This document shows positions 34,509 through 43,289 of a stretch of 64,000 nt of DNA, in pieces. Position 1 is the first letter of the stretch; each line of letters opens with the position of its first letter. This DNA is from Aureibacter tunicatorum. Lineage in GTDB: Bacteria; Bacteroidota; Bacteroidia; Cytophagales; Cyclobacteriaceae. The stretch spans positions 1,302,001 through 1,366,000 of the forward strand of contig NZ_AP025305.1 of the NCBI RefSeq assembly GCF_036492635.1. Direction: 5' to 3'. A program made the translations under genes and the position numbers. The notes beneath the pieces are model-generated. The model worked only from the letters and a program-made list of their open reading frames with translations, had not been told where the DNA came from and searched no databases.

Positions 34509-35555
34509 ATGAAAAAAGCATTTGCATTTAATTTTCTTTATGCTTGGCTTTTGATGATGTCCTTTTCATGTCAAAATCATAAAAAAGGCGAGTCAACTCT
34601 AAAATGGGATATTCAATATCTTGAAGGATCTCCTCACTTAAGAGGGCTTTATGTAGTTGATAACAATGTGGCATGGGTAAGTGGGACGAATGGAGTGTAT
34701 GCATTGACGACTGATGGTGGAGGAAATTGGAAGCAGGGAGTGGTGCCAATGGCTGAAGGTTTGGATTTTCGCGATGTTCATGCTTTTGACTCTCTAAGAG
34801 CTGTTCTGATGTCTGTTGGTTCTCCTGGTTACATTTATTTAACTGAGGATGGTGGTGAAAATTGGAAAGAAGTGCACAAAGACTCAAGGCCCGAAGTTTT
34901 CTTTGATGGACTTGATTTTTGGAATGATAAAGAAGGAATGCTTTATGGAGATCCTATTGATGGCAAGATGTTGATTTTAAAAACAGCAGATGGAGGTGGT
35001 TCTTGGCAAGAGATTCCCGATGATTCAAAACCATTTACATTGAAAGGCGAAGCGGGTTTTGCCGCAAGTGGGACAGGCATCGTTTTGAAAGGTGATAGTT
35101 TGGCTTGGATAGGCATGGGGTCTAATTTGGCAAGAGTATTTAAGTCAGTTGATCAAGGTAATACTTGGGAAGCTGTAAATACGCCTATGAAGCAATCTAA
35201 TTCTGTTGATGGAATTTACGGGATGCATTTTCTTGATGAAGTCAATGGCTTTTGTGTAGGAGGAAATTATAAGGACAGTACAAGTAGGGCTGATTGTATT
35301 ATAGTTACTAAAGATGGCGGGAATACATGGACGCATGTATCCAAACCGACAAGCGGTTTCAAGTCTGCAATGGTAATGAGCAATGTTCGTAATGAGGCGT
35401 TTGCGGTGAGCAGGTACGGAACTGATTTTTCGTTAGATAATGGAAATACTTGGAATAAAATGGATACAGTTTCTCTTTATGCTGTGGGTTCTGATTCTTC
35501 AGGAAACTTGGTCTTGGCAACGGGTCCTTATGGTAAAATTGCTATATTAAAATGA
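34509..35555 (+). CDS. YCF48-like beta-propeller lipoprotein
   Basis: Protein of 348 residues. Signal peptide with lipobox S-F-S-C21, so a predicted lipoprotein. The body has repeated blades of the form T-x-D-G-G-x-x-W (for example LTTDGGGNWK, LTEDGGENWKE, TADGGGSWQE, TKDGGNTWTH), the sialidase/photosystem II assembly factor YCF48 pattern. In non-photosynthetic bacteria these proteins are thought to act as assembly or binding scaffolds; no precise role is known. It is fused to the lhgO transcript with zero spacing and closed by a terminator. Confidence 0.82.
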   Translation: MKKAFAFNFLYAWLLMMSFSCQNHKKGESTLKWDIQYLEGSPHLRGLYVVDNNVAWVSGTNGVYALTTDGGGNWKQGVVPMAEGLDFRDVHAFDSLRAVLMSVGSPGYIYLTEDGGENWKEVHKDSRPEVFFDGLDFWNDKEGMLYGDPIDGKMLILKTADGGGSWQEIPDDSKPFTLKGEAGFAASGTGIVLKGDSLAWIGMGSNLARVFKSVDQGNTWEAVNTPMKQSNSVDGIYGMHFLDEVNGFCVGGNYKDSTSRADCIIVTKDGGNTWTHVSKPTSGFKSAMVMSNVRNEAFAVSRYGTDFSLDNGNTWNKMDTVSLYAVGSDSSGNLVLATGPYGKIAILK

Positions 35556-35580
35556 TGTTATTTTGTGTAATACTGATATG

Positions 35581-35608
35581 AGGCTTGCAATTTTGCAAGC
35601 CTTTTTTG
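35581..35608 (+). terminator. Terminator after lhgO-YCF48 unit
   Basis: Perfect 10-bp stem (35581-35590 against 35593-35602) with a 2-base loop, giving a 12-base reach, followed by TTTTT. Ends the two-gene transcript. Confidence 0.88.
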
Positions 35609-35745
35609 TTATATTTTTGCTGTCGTAATTATATTTGTGGGCATAAATCATGTGTCGTAATCAAAACTATTGTTAAGTAATTGTTAATTGTGATCTTTTG
35701 TTCGGATAAAATAGATATATAATTCCTAATTTTTATTATTTATTT

Positions 35746-35753
35746 TACTTTTG
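35746..35753 (+). promoter_or_regulatory. Possible -7 box just before the propeller-SpoIIE gene
   Basis: TACTTTTG fits TAnnTTTG but lies 4 bases before the first ATG. If it is used, the transcript would be nearly leaderless, or the true start would be downstream (for example the ATG at 35828 that opens the hydrophobic leader). Confidence 0.3.
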
Positions 35754-35757
35754 TATC

Positions 35758-38700
35758 ATGAGTTTTGATTTTTCAAAGGATTGCATTAGTCTCAATTTTA
35801 ATTCTATTAAGCAACGGTATCTGTCTGTTATGCTTATGACTCTGCATGTCTTTTTATTTTTTATCATTCCGATTAACTTAGTGTTTTCTACACCAAGTCG
35901 TTTTGTTCAAGATAATGAGCTAGTGGGGATAAATCCTCATAGCGATATTAATCAATTAACTTTAGAGCATTTTACTCATGAAAAAGGGTTGCCATCTAGT
36001 GGCGGCTTATTGATTTTTCAAAGCAGGTCAGGTTATACTTGGATTTCCACTTACAATGGTTTGGTCAGGTTTGATGGCGTTGAGTTTGATATTTTTGACA
36101 AATCCAAACTGCCGGTAATAAGTACGAATGCTTTTACTGATATGGATGAGGATGATCAAGGAAATTTCTTGATAGGTTCGTATGGAGGTTTGTTGGTTTG
36201 GAATAATGAGAAGCTTAAACTCTACACTGAAGATGATGGACTTCCCAATACAGTAGTGGATTTCATAGAAAAGGACGAGAGAGGCTTTTTTTGGATTGGA
36301 ACGATTAAAGGTTTATGTATTTATGAAAATGGAAATATTCATCAAAAATATGTGCCAGAGAATTTAAAAACCAAAAGAGTGAGTTCTGCCTATTTTAATG
36401 GAGAGGTTAAGTGGTTTGCGACTCATGAAGCAGGTCTTTTCAAGGTTGTGAATGATAAGGTGGAAGAACATTATTTGACCTCGAAAGGTTTGTCATCTAA
36501 TACAATATTTAATGTTGTGTGTGATAAATTGTCAAATGTTTGGGTCGCAACCAGCAATGGATTAGATAAGATCAATGAAGACGGCTTGGTTGAATCTTAT
36601 ACTAAACAAAATGGATATTCAACATTAGGTAAAGTAACAGCTCTATGTGTGGATCGACATAATGTATTGTGGATTGGTACTAGTGAAGGAGTTATGAAAA
36701 TGTATGATGGCAATTTTTCTGATTTTCGTAAATTACCAAATGTTAGTCGTTATGAGCCAACTTCAATTTATGAGGATTCTGAAGGGAATGTTTGGGTTTC
36801 CACTTACAGAGATGGCTTTTTTATTTTAAGAGATAATATTTTTGAGGTTTTTGATCAAAGACATGGACTGGGGGGGAAAGTAGTTTATGCTGTCGCGGAA
36901 GCAAAAAATAAAGAAAGCTATATTGTAGCTACTAGTAATGGGCTTTTTAAAGGTGGAGGAAATGAGTTTAAGCCTTATTTGAGAAGTCAATTGCCTTCAA
37001 AAGCAATTAGGGATATTTTAATCGATTACGATGGGAATGAGTGGTATTGCACAACTCAAGGTCTATTGAAGGTTACTCCTGAAGGTGTTGCAAAAGTATT
37101 TGGACTACAAACAGGTTTTGCTAGTGATTATATAAGGAATATCTGTCAAACTCAATCTGGGGATATTTGGATTGGGACAAGAAATGGATTGCATATAATT
37201 AAGAAAAATGGTGTCCAGATTATACAAGAGGAAAGCGGGCTAATAAATAACTATGTTCTTTCAATTATGGAAGATTCAAAAGGGAAAATTTGGGTCGGAA
37301 CAAAAGGAGGAATCTCTTTATTTGAAGGTGACAGAATAGAAAACTTTACTTACAAAAATGGTTTGGCTGGGGATGTTTCCTTTAAAATTTATGAGGATAA
37401 AGATGGTGTGATTTGGGCTGGAGCTAATGGTGGTTTGGCACGGTACAAAGATGGTGTTTTTCGAAGAATAAACTCGTCGAATGGATTGTATGAAGATAGT
37501 GCTTTTCAGATATTGGAAGATGATCAGGGCTACTTTTGGGTAACTTGCAATACAGGAATTTATAAAGTATTGAAAGCTGAACTTAATGCATTTTGTGAAT
37601 CTAAAATAGTATCTGTTAAGTGTGTAGGCTACAATAAATATGATGGTCTTAAAACTGGTGCAACAGCTAATTCAAGAAGTTTGATTGATCATAATGGAGG
37701 AATGTGGTTTTGCACTCAATCAGGTTTATTCAAATTGAATGAAAATAGAGGTAATCCTAATCAGCCGCCAAGGATATTATTAAAGTCACTGAAAATTGAT
37801 GAGAATCTAAGTTATTTAAATCAAGGTGAATTGGTTTTGGATCCGCAAGTTAGAAGGCTGGAGTTCAGCTTCGCTGGAATTAACTATAAATCACCCAAGA
37901 AGCTTAGCTATGCATTTAAATTAGAGAACTTTGATGACGATTGGAATTATACGTTAAAACGAGAGGCTGTCTATACGAATATACCTGCGGGAGATTATGT
38001 GTTTAAAGTTAAAGCTATAGACCATGAAGGCAATGAAAGTTTAGTTCCCCTTGAAGTCATTTTGACGAAACAGCCTCATTTTTACGAGACCGTTTATTTT
38101 TATGCCTTAGTTTTTTTAGGAATGTTGATGCTTTCAGGCTTGTTTTATTATTGGAGACTGATGGTTCATAAAAAATATGCGATTGAGTTGGAGGGAGTCG
38201 TAGAGGCTCGAACGCATGAATTGATGATCAAAGGGGAAGAGTTGAGCGCTCAAGCTGAGAGTATGAAGCTTTTGAGTGATGAGATCAAAAGACAAAATGA
38301 CAATATCAGAAGTAGTATCAAATATGCAAAGAGAATTCAGACGGCGATGCTTCCTGATTTGGATTTGATTCGTAGAGATTTTCCAGACTTTTTTGTTTTC
38401 TTCAAGCCTAGGGATGATGTGTCCGGTGATTTCTTTTGGTATTCAAAAGTTGGAGGCAAAGCGGTTATCGCTGCTGTCGACTGTACAGGCCATGGTGTGC
38501 CAGGAGCATTCATGAGTATGATAGGCGAGACTTTGCTGAATCAAATTGTAAACCTAGAGAAAACAACCTCGCCAAAGTTGATTTTGGAAAAATTGAATTT
38601 GTATATTTTTCAGACGCTAAACCAGAAAAAATCGTATAATAGAGATGGTATGGACTTGTCTGTTGTAACGGTGGATTTAGATTGCAATGAAATCAGATAT

Positions 38701-39138
38701 TCAGGTGCAAGAATGCCTATCATTATGTTTGAGCAAGATGAATCTGGGGTTTATCACTTAAAGCATGTTAAAGCAAATAGAAATACGGTAGGAGGGTATC
38801 AAAATCTATTTGAAAATTCAAGCTATGACGAACATGTTTTTGAAGTTACTCAAGAGACTGTCGTTTATATGTTTTCTGATGGATACCAAGACCAGTTTGG
38901 AGGAGAAAAGAATAAGAAATTTATGCTTAAGCGTATTAAAGATATGTTGATTGATATTCAGAATATTTCGATGGATGATCAATATTATGAAGTTGAAAAT
39001 AACCTTAAGCAATGGATGAGGAAAGAGCAACAGGTGGATGATGTGCTGTTTATGGGATTTAAAGTTAAAGCTAGGAACTTGGAAGAAGTAAAAAAGCCCT
39101 CGCAAAAGGGCTTTGAATATAACATGAGCAAAAATTAA
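35758..39138 (+). CDS. Two-component-type propeller sensor fused to SpoIIE phosphatase
   Basis: Membrane signalling protein of 1126 residues. A hydrophobic leader lies at about 22-45. Residues about 65-640 carry some fourteen propeller blades of the two-component regulator propeller type (WIGTIKGLCIYENG, WVGTKGGISLFEGD and similar). A Y_Y_Y domain follows (about 700-765), then a transmembrane helix (779-798), a coiled coil (about 805-860) and a PP2C/SpoIIE phosphatase with GDFFW, AAVDCTGHGVPGAF and SDGYQDQFGG metal motifs. In Bacteroidota such propellers usually end in a histidine kinase; here the output is a Ser/Thr phosphatase, probably acting on an anti-sigma or anti-anti-sigma factor. Ligand unknown. 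Confidence 0.9.
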   Translation: MSFDFSKDCISLNFNSIKQRYLSVMLMTLHVFLFFIIPINLVFSTPSRFVQDNELVGINPHSDINQLTLEHFTHEKGLPSSGGLLIFQSRSGYTWISTYNGLVRFDGVEFDIFDKSKLPVISTNAFTDMDEDDQGNFLIGSYGGLLVWNNEKLKLYTEDDGLPNTVVDFIEKDERGFFWIGTIKGLCIYENGNIHQKYVPENLKTKRVSSAYFNGEVKWFATHEAGLFKVVNDKVEEHYLTSKGLSSNTIFNVVCDKLSNVWVATSNGLDKINEDGLVESYTKQNGYSTLGKVTALCVDRHNVLWIGTSEGVMKMYDGNFSDFRKLPNVSRYEPTSIYEDSEGNVWVSTYRDGFFILRDNIFEVFDQRHGLGGKVVYAVAEAKNKESYIVATSNGLFKGGGNEFKPYLRSQLPSKAIRDILIDYDGNEWYCTTQGLLKVTPEGVAKVFGLQTGFASDYIRNICQTQSGDIWIGTRNGLHIIKKNGVQIIQEESGLINNYVLSIMEDSKGKIWVGTKGGISLFEGDRIENFTYKNGLAGDVSFKIYEDKDGVIWAGANGGLARYKDGVFRRINSSNGLYEDSAFQILEDDQGYFWVTCNTGIYKVLKAELNAFCESKIVSVKCVGYNKYDGLKTGATANSRSLIDHNGGMWFCTQSGLFKLNENRGNPNQPPRILLKSLKIDENLSYLNQGELVLDPQVRRLEFSFAGINYKSPKKLSYAFKLENFDDDWNYTLKREAVYTNIPAGDYVFKVKAIDHEGNESLVPLEVILTKQPHFYETVYFYALVFLGMLMLSGLFYYWRLMVHKKYAIELEGVVEARTHELMIKGEELSAQAESMKLLSDEIKRQNDNIRSSIKYAKRIQTAMLPDLDLIRRDFPDFFVFFKPRDDVSGDFFWYSKVGGKAVIAAVDCTGHGVPGAFMSMIGETLLNQIVNLEKTTSPKLILEKLNLYIFQTLNQKKSYNRDGMDLSVVTVDLDCNEIRYSGARMPIIMFEQDESGVYHLKHVKANRNTVGGYQNLFENSSYDEHVFEVTQETVVYMFSDGYQDQFGGEKNKKFMLKRIKDMLIDIQNISMDDQYYEVENNLKQWMRKEQQVDDVLFMGFKVKARNLEEVKKPSQKGFEYNMSKN
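39090..39114 (-). terminator. Minus-strand terminator of the outer-membrane barrel gene, inside the neighbouring CDS
   Basis: On the minus strand an 8-bp stem (39107-39114 against 39093-39100) with a 6-base loop is followed by six T residues (39095-39090, partly in the stem). It lies in the last codons of the convergent SpoIIE gene and 33 bases after the stop of the minus-strand barrel gene. Confidence 0.65.
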
Positions 39139-39146
39139 GTTTGTTC

Positions 39147-39773
39147 TTAAAATGTGAAACCGATATCAAAGCTAACGACGTCGTTTTTTACAGTAAAATC
39201 TTCACCACCAGCTCTATTGTTTATTAATCCACGTTGATAGCTGATGCCAGCAAAAATAGCGTTACCAAAGTCAAAAGTATATTCCATGCCTAAGCCTATA
39301 AGCAAGTCAATGTCAACCCAGCTGGCTTTGTCTAATAAGATGCTATTGCTGTCTATATTGTCATTGATTTTAATGTCAAAATTTCCACCTAGTTGTGTGT
39401 AAATTTTAGTGTTGTTAGCAATTTCATTTGAAAATAGCTTGATTGTAAGTGGAATTTGAATGTATTGGAAGTCGTAGTTTTCTGTAAAAGTTTGGTTTGT
39501 CTCCAAGTGAGTTCCTTGAAGTTTGTATCCATTTGTAGAAAAGAGGATACCTGTGTTGAATGCGTAATTTTCATCAAAGAAAACATCGACTACAGGGCCT
39601 ATGACAAATTTGAAAGGGGCTCCTGTTGAAGTTATTCCGTAATCGGCGGAATTGTTTTTGGTTACTCGGCCTGTATTTATTGTCGGGGAAGCTTTTAGGC
39701 TTATTTTTGTTTGGCTGAATGCAATTGAACAGCCAATAAGCAATGTTAATGCAGTTAGTAAGATCTTTTTCAT
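39147..39773 (-). CDS. Outer-membrane beta-barrel (porin-like) protein
   Basis: Protein of 208 residues with a Sec signal peptide (MKKILLTALTLLIGCSIAFS, then Gln) and alternating beta strands typical of the small outer-membrane barrel family common in Bacteroidota (YTFDFGNAIFAGISYQRGLI near the end, terminal Phe residue in VSFDIGFTF). Function in transport is unknown; many members are simply surface barrels. It converges with the SpoIIE gene, the stops being 8 bases apart. Confidence 0.82.
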   Translation of the reverse strand: MKKILLTALTLLIGCSIAFSQTKISLKASPTINTGRVTKNNSADYGITSTGAPFKFVIGPVVDVFFDENYAFNTGILFSTNGYKLQGTHLETNQTFTENYDFQYIQIPLTIKLFSNEIANNTKIYTQLGGNFDIKINDNIDSNSILLDKASWVDIDLLIGLGMEYTFDFGNAIFAGISYQRGLINNRAGGEDFTVKNDVVSFDIGFTF

Positions 39774-39855
39774 GGAAAAAATAATTTAAAATTATCTGCC
39801 AGGTTTGACATTTTAGGCAGATTTATAGTTTCATTTTATCTCTTGTTTAAATAAT

Positions 39856-41076
39856 TTAAAATCTGGCGGTGATTAAAAGTTCCAAGTCCTTGTAGTTGAT
39901 GTTGAATTTTGAGGCAATCAAAGGATTGGTTAGGCAGCCTTTGTAAGTGTATACACCATTCATGAAGCCATGATGGCTGTATATCATTTCGTCAATCCCA
40001 CCGCGATCGCCAATATTCAACAATATTGGCGTGAATATATTGCTGATTGCTTTTGTGGCTGTGCGGGCAACTTTTGAAGCAATATTAGGGACACAGTAGT
40101 GTATTACTCCATGTTTTATGAAGACAGGATTGTTAAGCTTAGTAGGTTGTGATGTCTCAAAACACCCGCCCTGATCGATCGCAATGTCGATGATGACAGA
40201 GCCTTCCTGCATTTGGCTTATCATTTCTTCAGTTACCCAGTATCGAGCTCTGCCTCTGTCAGGCTTTAGCGCGCCTATTACCACATCAGCTGATTTAAGC
40301 GCATTGGATAGTGCTTTGGAGTCTATAGTGCAAGTTGGAATTTGCAGTCCAATGGCATGCTTCAATCTTCTCAGTTTATAAATATGGTTGTCAAAGATTT
40401 TGATTTCAGCGCCAAGTCCTATCGCTGCTCTCGCTGCATGTTCAGCTACAGTTCCTGAACCCAAAATGACAACTTTTGAAGGCATTACTCCTGATATGCT
40501 TCCAATCATAATTCCCTTACCATGCGGTGTCGAGCTTAAATACTCTGAAGCGATGAGCATAGCTATGCTGCCGGCGATTTCGCTCATAGCTCTGACAAAT
40601 GGCGTTTGGCCTGATAGATCTTGAAGCAATTCATAGGCTAATGCTGTGATTCTTTTTTTCTTAAGTTTTTCAAGGTATGGAAGACTTAAGTTGCCCATTT
40701 GCAAAGCGGAAATGATCACAGCTTCTGGTTTCATGTAGCCTAGTTCCTCAAGCGTGGGAGGCGCTACTTTTACAATGATTTGGCTTTCGAATACTTCTTT
40801 AGAATGATAACATATTTTAGCGCCAGCATCGCTGTATTCATTGTCAGGATAATTAGAACAAACTCCAGCATTGGCCTCTACAAGTACTTCATGTCCATTA
40901 TTGACTAAAATTTCCACAGCGTCCGGAGTTAGCGTTACTCTGTTTTCATCTGAAGAATTCTCTTTGGGAACGCCGATTCTCAATGATTGGCTTTTTAAGT
41001 TGATGGGCATCATTGACTCTTTTGTCAAAATAGTTGTTTTTGACTCGGAGAAATCGATTTTAGGCTGGTCATTCAT
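39856..41076 (-). CDS. ald: Alanine dehydrogenase
   Basis: NAD-dependent enzyme of 406 residues that interconverts L-alanine and pyruvate plus ammonia. The substrate-binding N-terminal block is IGVPKENSSDENRVTLTP, starting about residue 34. The Rossmann motif is VVILGSGTVAEHAARAAIGLG, and the end of the catalytic domain is VPNIASKVARTATKAISN. An N-terminal extension of about 30 residues precedes the usual start, as in other Cytophagales-type members. Transhydrogenase alpha chains are related, but the membrane part is missing. Its first codons overlap tsaE by 8 bases, so porX-tsaE-ald forms a compact operon. Confidence 0.9.
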   Translation of the reverse strand: MNDQPKIDFSESKTTILTKESMMPINLKSQSLRIGVPKENSSDENRVTLTPDAVEILVNNGHEVLVEANAGVCSNYPDNEYSDAGAKICYHSKEVFESQIIVKVAPPTLEELGYMKPEAVIISALQMGNLSLPYLEKLKKKRITALAYELLQDLSGQTPFVRAMSEIAGSIAMLIASEYLSSTPHGKGIMIGSISGVMPSKVVILGSGTVAEHAARAAIGLGAEIKIFDNHIYKLRRLKHAIGLQIPTCTIDSKALSNALKSADVVIGALKPDRGRARYWVTEEMISQMQEGSVIIDIAIDQGGCFETSQPTKLNNPVFIKHGVIHYCVPNIASKVARTATKAISNIFTPILLNIGDRGGIDEMIYSHHGFMNGVYTYKGCLTNPLIASKFNINYKDLELLITARF

Positions 41077-41506
41077 ATTTTGTAGCTTTGATCGTGCGGT
41101 GCTTTTCGTCTTCTATGCTTATTTCAATTTTTATATGTTTTTCTGGAAGTAGACTGGGAATTAATGATGCCCATTCCAAGAAACAGACATGTCCTGAGTA
41201 AAAGTATTCATCAACGCCAATATCCATAGCTTCAACTTCATTTTTTATTCTATAGAAGTCGAAGTGATAAAAATAATTGTCCTTATTGTCGATGTATTCA
41301 TTGACTATCGAAAAAGTTGGACTGCTTACATTGTCTATAATGTTAAGCTCTTTGGCCATTGCTGAAATGGTAGTGGTTTTTCCTGCTCCCATTTCTCCAT
41401 CAAAAATCCAGATAGTATGTTCTTGAGCAAATTCAATGACCTGTCTGCATACTTCAGGCAGGTCATTGATAGTATATTTTTCTATAATGAGTTCGTTATT
41501 TCCCAT
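41069..41506 (-). CDS. tsaE: tRNA threonylcarbamoyladenosine biosynthesis ATPase TsaE
   Basis: Protein of 145 residues needed with TsaB, TsaC and TsaD to make t6A at position 37 of ANN-decoding tRNAs. P-loop GEMGAGKTT is at 37-45, followed by the family blocks NVSSPTFSIVNEYI, YHFDFYRIKNEVEAMDIGVDEYF and FLEWASLI. Length and order match the family. The start overlaps the end of porX by 11 bases and the end overlaps ald by 8, so translation is probably coupled along the operon. Confidence 0.95.
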   Translation of the reverse strand: MGNNELIIEKYTINDLPEVCRQVIEFAQEHTIWIFDGEMGAGKTTTISAMAKELNIIDNVSSPTFSIVNEYIDNKDNYFYHFDFYRIKNEVEAMDIGVDEYFYSGHVCFLEWASLIPSLLPEKHIKIEISIEDEKHRTIKATKYE

Positions 41507-43061
41507 TTTTAGATTGTAATGTGACTAAAGGAATAATCATTTCCTCCAAAGAAACTCCCCCATGTTGGAAAGTGTCTTTGTAGTAGTTGACATAATAGTT
41601 ATAATTGTTTGGATATGCAAAGAAATAATCTTCCGTTGAGAATACATAAGCCGTAGACACATTTACTTGTGGAAGGTGGAATTTCTTAGGATCTCTTGCC
41701 ACAAAAACTTTATCTTCATCAAAACTTAGATTCTTCCCTTGCTTGTAACGAAGGTTTGTGTTGGTGTTTCTGTCCCCTATGATTTTATATGGCTTTTTAA
41801 CTCTCATAGTTCCATGGTCAGTAGTTAATACTACTTTCACGTCTTTTTTAGCGAGCTTTTGGAAGATTTCCAGAAGAGGAGAATGCATGAACCATGATTT
41901 GGTCAGAGATCTATACGCTGATTCGTTCGGCGCTAATTCCCTGATTACTTCCATTTCAGTACGGGCATGAGAAAGCATGTCCACAAAATTGTAGACGATG
42001 ACATTTAGCTGGTTGTTCATCAAGTTGTTGATGTTGTCAGCCAATTGCTTGCCTTGGTTAAGTTGTTTGATTTTATGGTAAGACCATTTGATGTCAAGGT
42101 TATTCCTTCTTAATTGTCTTTCCAAAAACGCATCCTCGGCGTTGTTCTTTCCTTCGTCGGAATCTTCTCCCTCCCATAGGTCAGGGTAGTGCTTTGACAT
42201 TTCCAAAGGCAACATGCCAGAGAAGATGGAGTTTCTTGAATACGCCGTTGTAGTTGGTAATATTGAGAAATAAGAACTTTCTTCCTCAGTATTGAAATAT
42301 TCATTGAAGATAGGTTGCAAGACTTTCCATTGATCTGAACGCAAATTGTCTATCACCACGAAAAATACAGGCTGGTCGCTGTTTTTCAAGTGAGGAAACA
42401 CTTTCTCTTTCATGATTTGATGCGAAAGCAAGGGTTTGTCCACTTCAGGGTCATTCAACCAGTCAACGTAATTTTCTTTGATGAACTTGGTGAAATTGAC
42501 ATTGGCGTCAGTTTTTTGCATTTCCAGCACTTCGGACATGCTGTTGTCTGAGGATTGTTCGATTTCCAATTCCCAGAAAATCAATTTATTGTATATGTCC
42601 GTCCATTCTTCATGGTCCATATAGTCGCTGAAAGCCATGCTGATGTTTCGAAAATCTTGCTGATAACTCATATTGGTTCTTTCAGAAACCAATCTTTTGT
42701 TTTCAGTAAGTTTTTTTATCGCAAGAAGAATTTGATTTGGATTCAAAGGCTTGATAAGGTAATCGCTGATTTTTGAAGCGATAGCCTCTTCCATGATATG
42801 TTCTTCCTCACTTTTAGTGATCATAATGATCGGCGTGTTAGGTTTTTTCTCCTTGATATGAGGAATGGCTTCCAGTCCAGTCATCCCCGGCATATTTTCA
42901 TCCAAGAATATGATATCGCAGTTGGCTTCATCCAATGCGTCAAGAACCTCGGTGGCGCTTTTGAAAGGATGGATAGTGTATCCTTTTTTCTCCAAGAAAA
43001 GTATATGGGGCTTTAAAAGCTCAATTTCGTCGTCGGCCCAGAAAATATGATATGTCTGCAT
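41496..43061 (-). CDS. porX: T9SS response regulator PorX (receiver plus PglZ/alkaline phosphatase-like)
   Basis: Protein of 521 residues. The receiver domain (1-120) has the acidic pair D10-D11 and phospho-acceptor D54 in FLDENMPG. The C-terminal half (about 205-515) is a PglZ-type alkaline-phosphatase fold with VVIDNLRSDQWK, the metal block TTDHGTMRVKK and a late HGG motif. In Porphyromonas PorX works with PorY and SigP to control T9SS genes, and its PglZ domain has oligonucleotide phosphodiesterase activity. Its presence fits the four T9SS cargo genes in the window. A good -7 box lies 21-28 bases upstream. Confidence 0.93.
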   Translation of the reverse strand: MQTYHIFWADDEIELLKPHILFLEKKGYTIHPFKSATEVLDALDEANCDIIFLDENMPGMTGLEAIPHIKEKKPNTPIIMITKSEEEHIMEEAIASKISDYLIKPLNPNQILLAIKKLTENKRLVSERTNMSYQQDFRNISMAFSDYMDHEEWTDIYNKLIFWELEIEQSSDNSMSEVLEMQKTDANVNFTKFIKENYVDWLNDPEVDKPLLSHQIMKEKVFPHLKNSDQPVFFVVIDNLRSDQWKVLQPIFNEYFNTEEESSYFSILPTTTAYSRNSIFSGMLPLEMSKHYPDLWEGEDSDEGKNNAEDAFLERQLRRNNLDIKWSYHKIKQLNQGKQLADNINNLMNNQLNVIVYNFVDMLSHARTEMEVIRELAPNESAYRSLTKSWFMHSPLLEIFQKLAKKDVKVVLTTDHGTMRVKKPYKIIGDRNTNTNLRYKQGKNLSFDEDKVFVARDPKKFHLPQVNVSTAYVFSTEDYFFAYPNNYNYYVNYYKDTFQHGGVSLEEMIIPLVTLQSKNGK

Positions 43062-43081
43062 ACGTTGTGTTGTTACCTATT

Positions 43082-43089
43082 CAAAATTA
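43082..43089 (-). promoter_or_regulatory. Possible Bacteroidota -7 box for porX-tsaE-ald
   Basis: Minus-strand TAATTTTG fits TAnnTTTG and lies 20 bases before the ATG of porX at 43061. A TTG at the usual upstream distance is not evident. Confidence 0.4.
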
Positions 43090-43212
43090 ACAATTTTAAT
43101 CAGAATGAAACGTCTGAAAGGTTTGTTTACGGTTTGTGAATATTTTTGGACGATAATTAGCGGTTAAAAGTTGTTAACTAGCTTGAGTATCAGTCTGAAA
43201 AGCTTTTTTTAA

Positions 43213-43220
43213 TATTTTTG
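43213..43220 (+). promoter_or_regulatory. Possible -7 box for the HD hydrolase gene
   Basis: TATTTTTG fits TAnnTTTG. It overlaps the furthest upstream candidate start (TTG 43218), which argues that translation starts further down, for example at TTG 43290. Confidence 0.35.
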
Positions 43221-43289
43221 ATAAAAGCAGGGATTGATTATATTCACCACAAATATTTTTTTATTTTAAAAGTACAAATATTTTTCATT

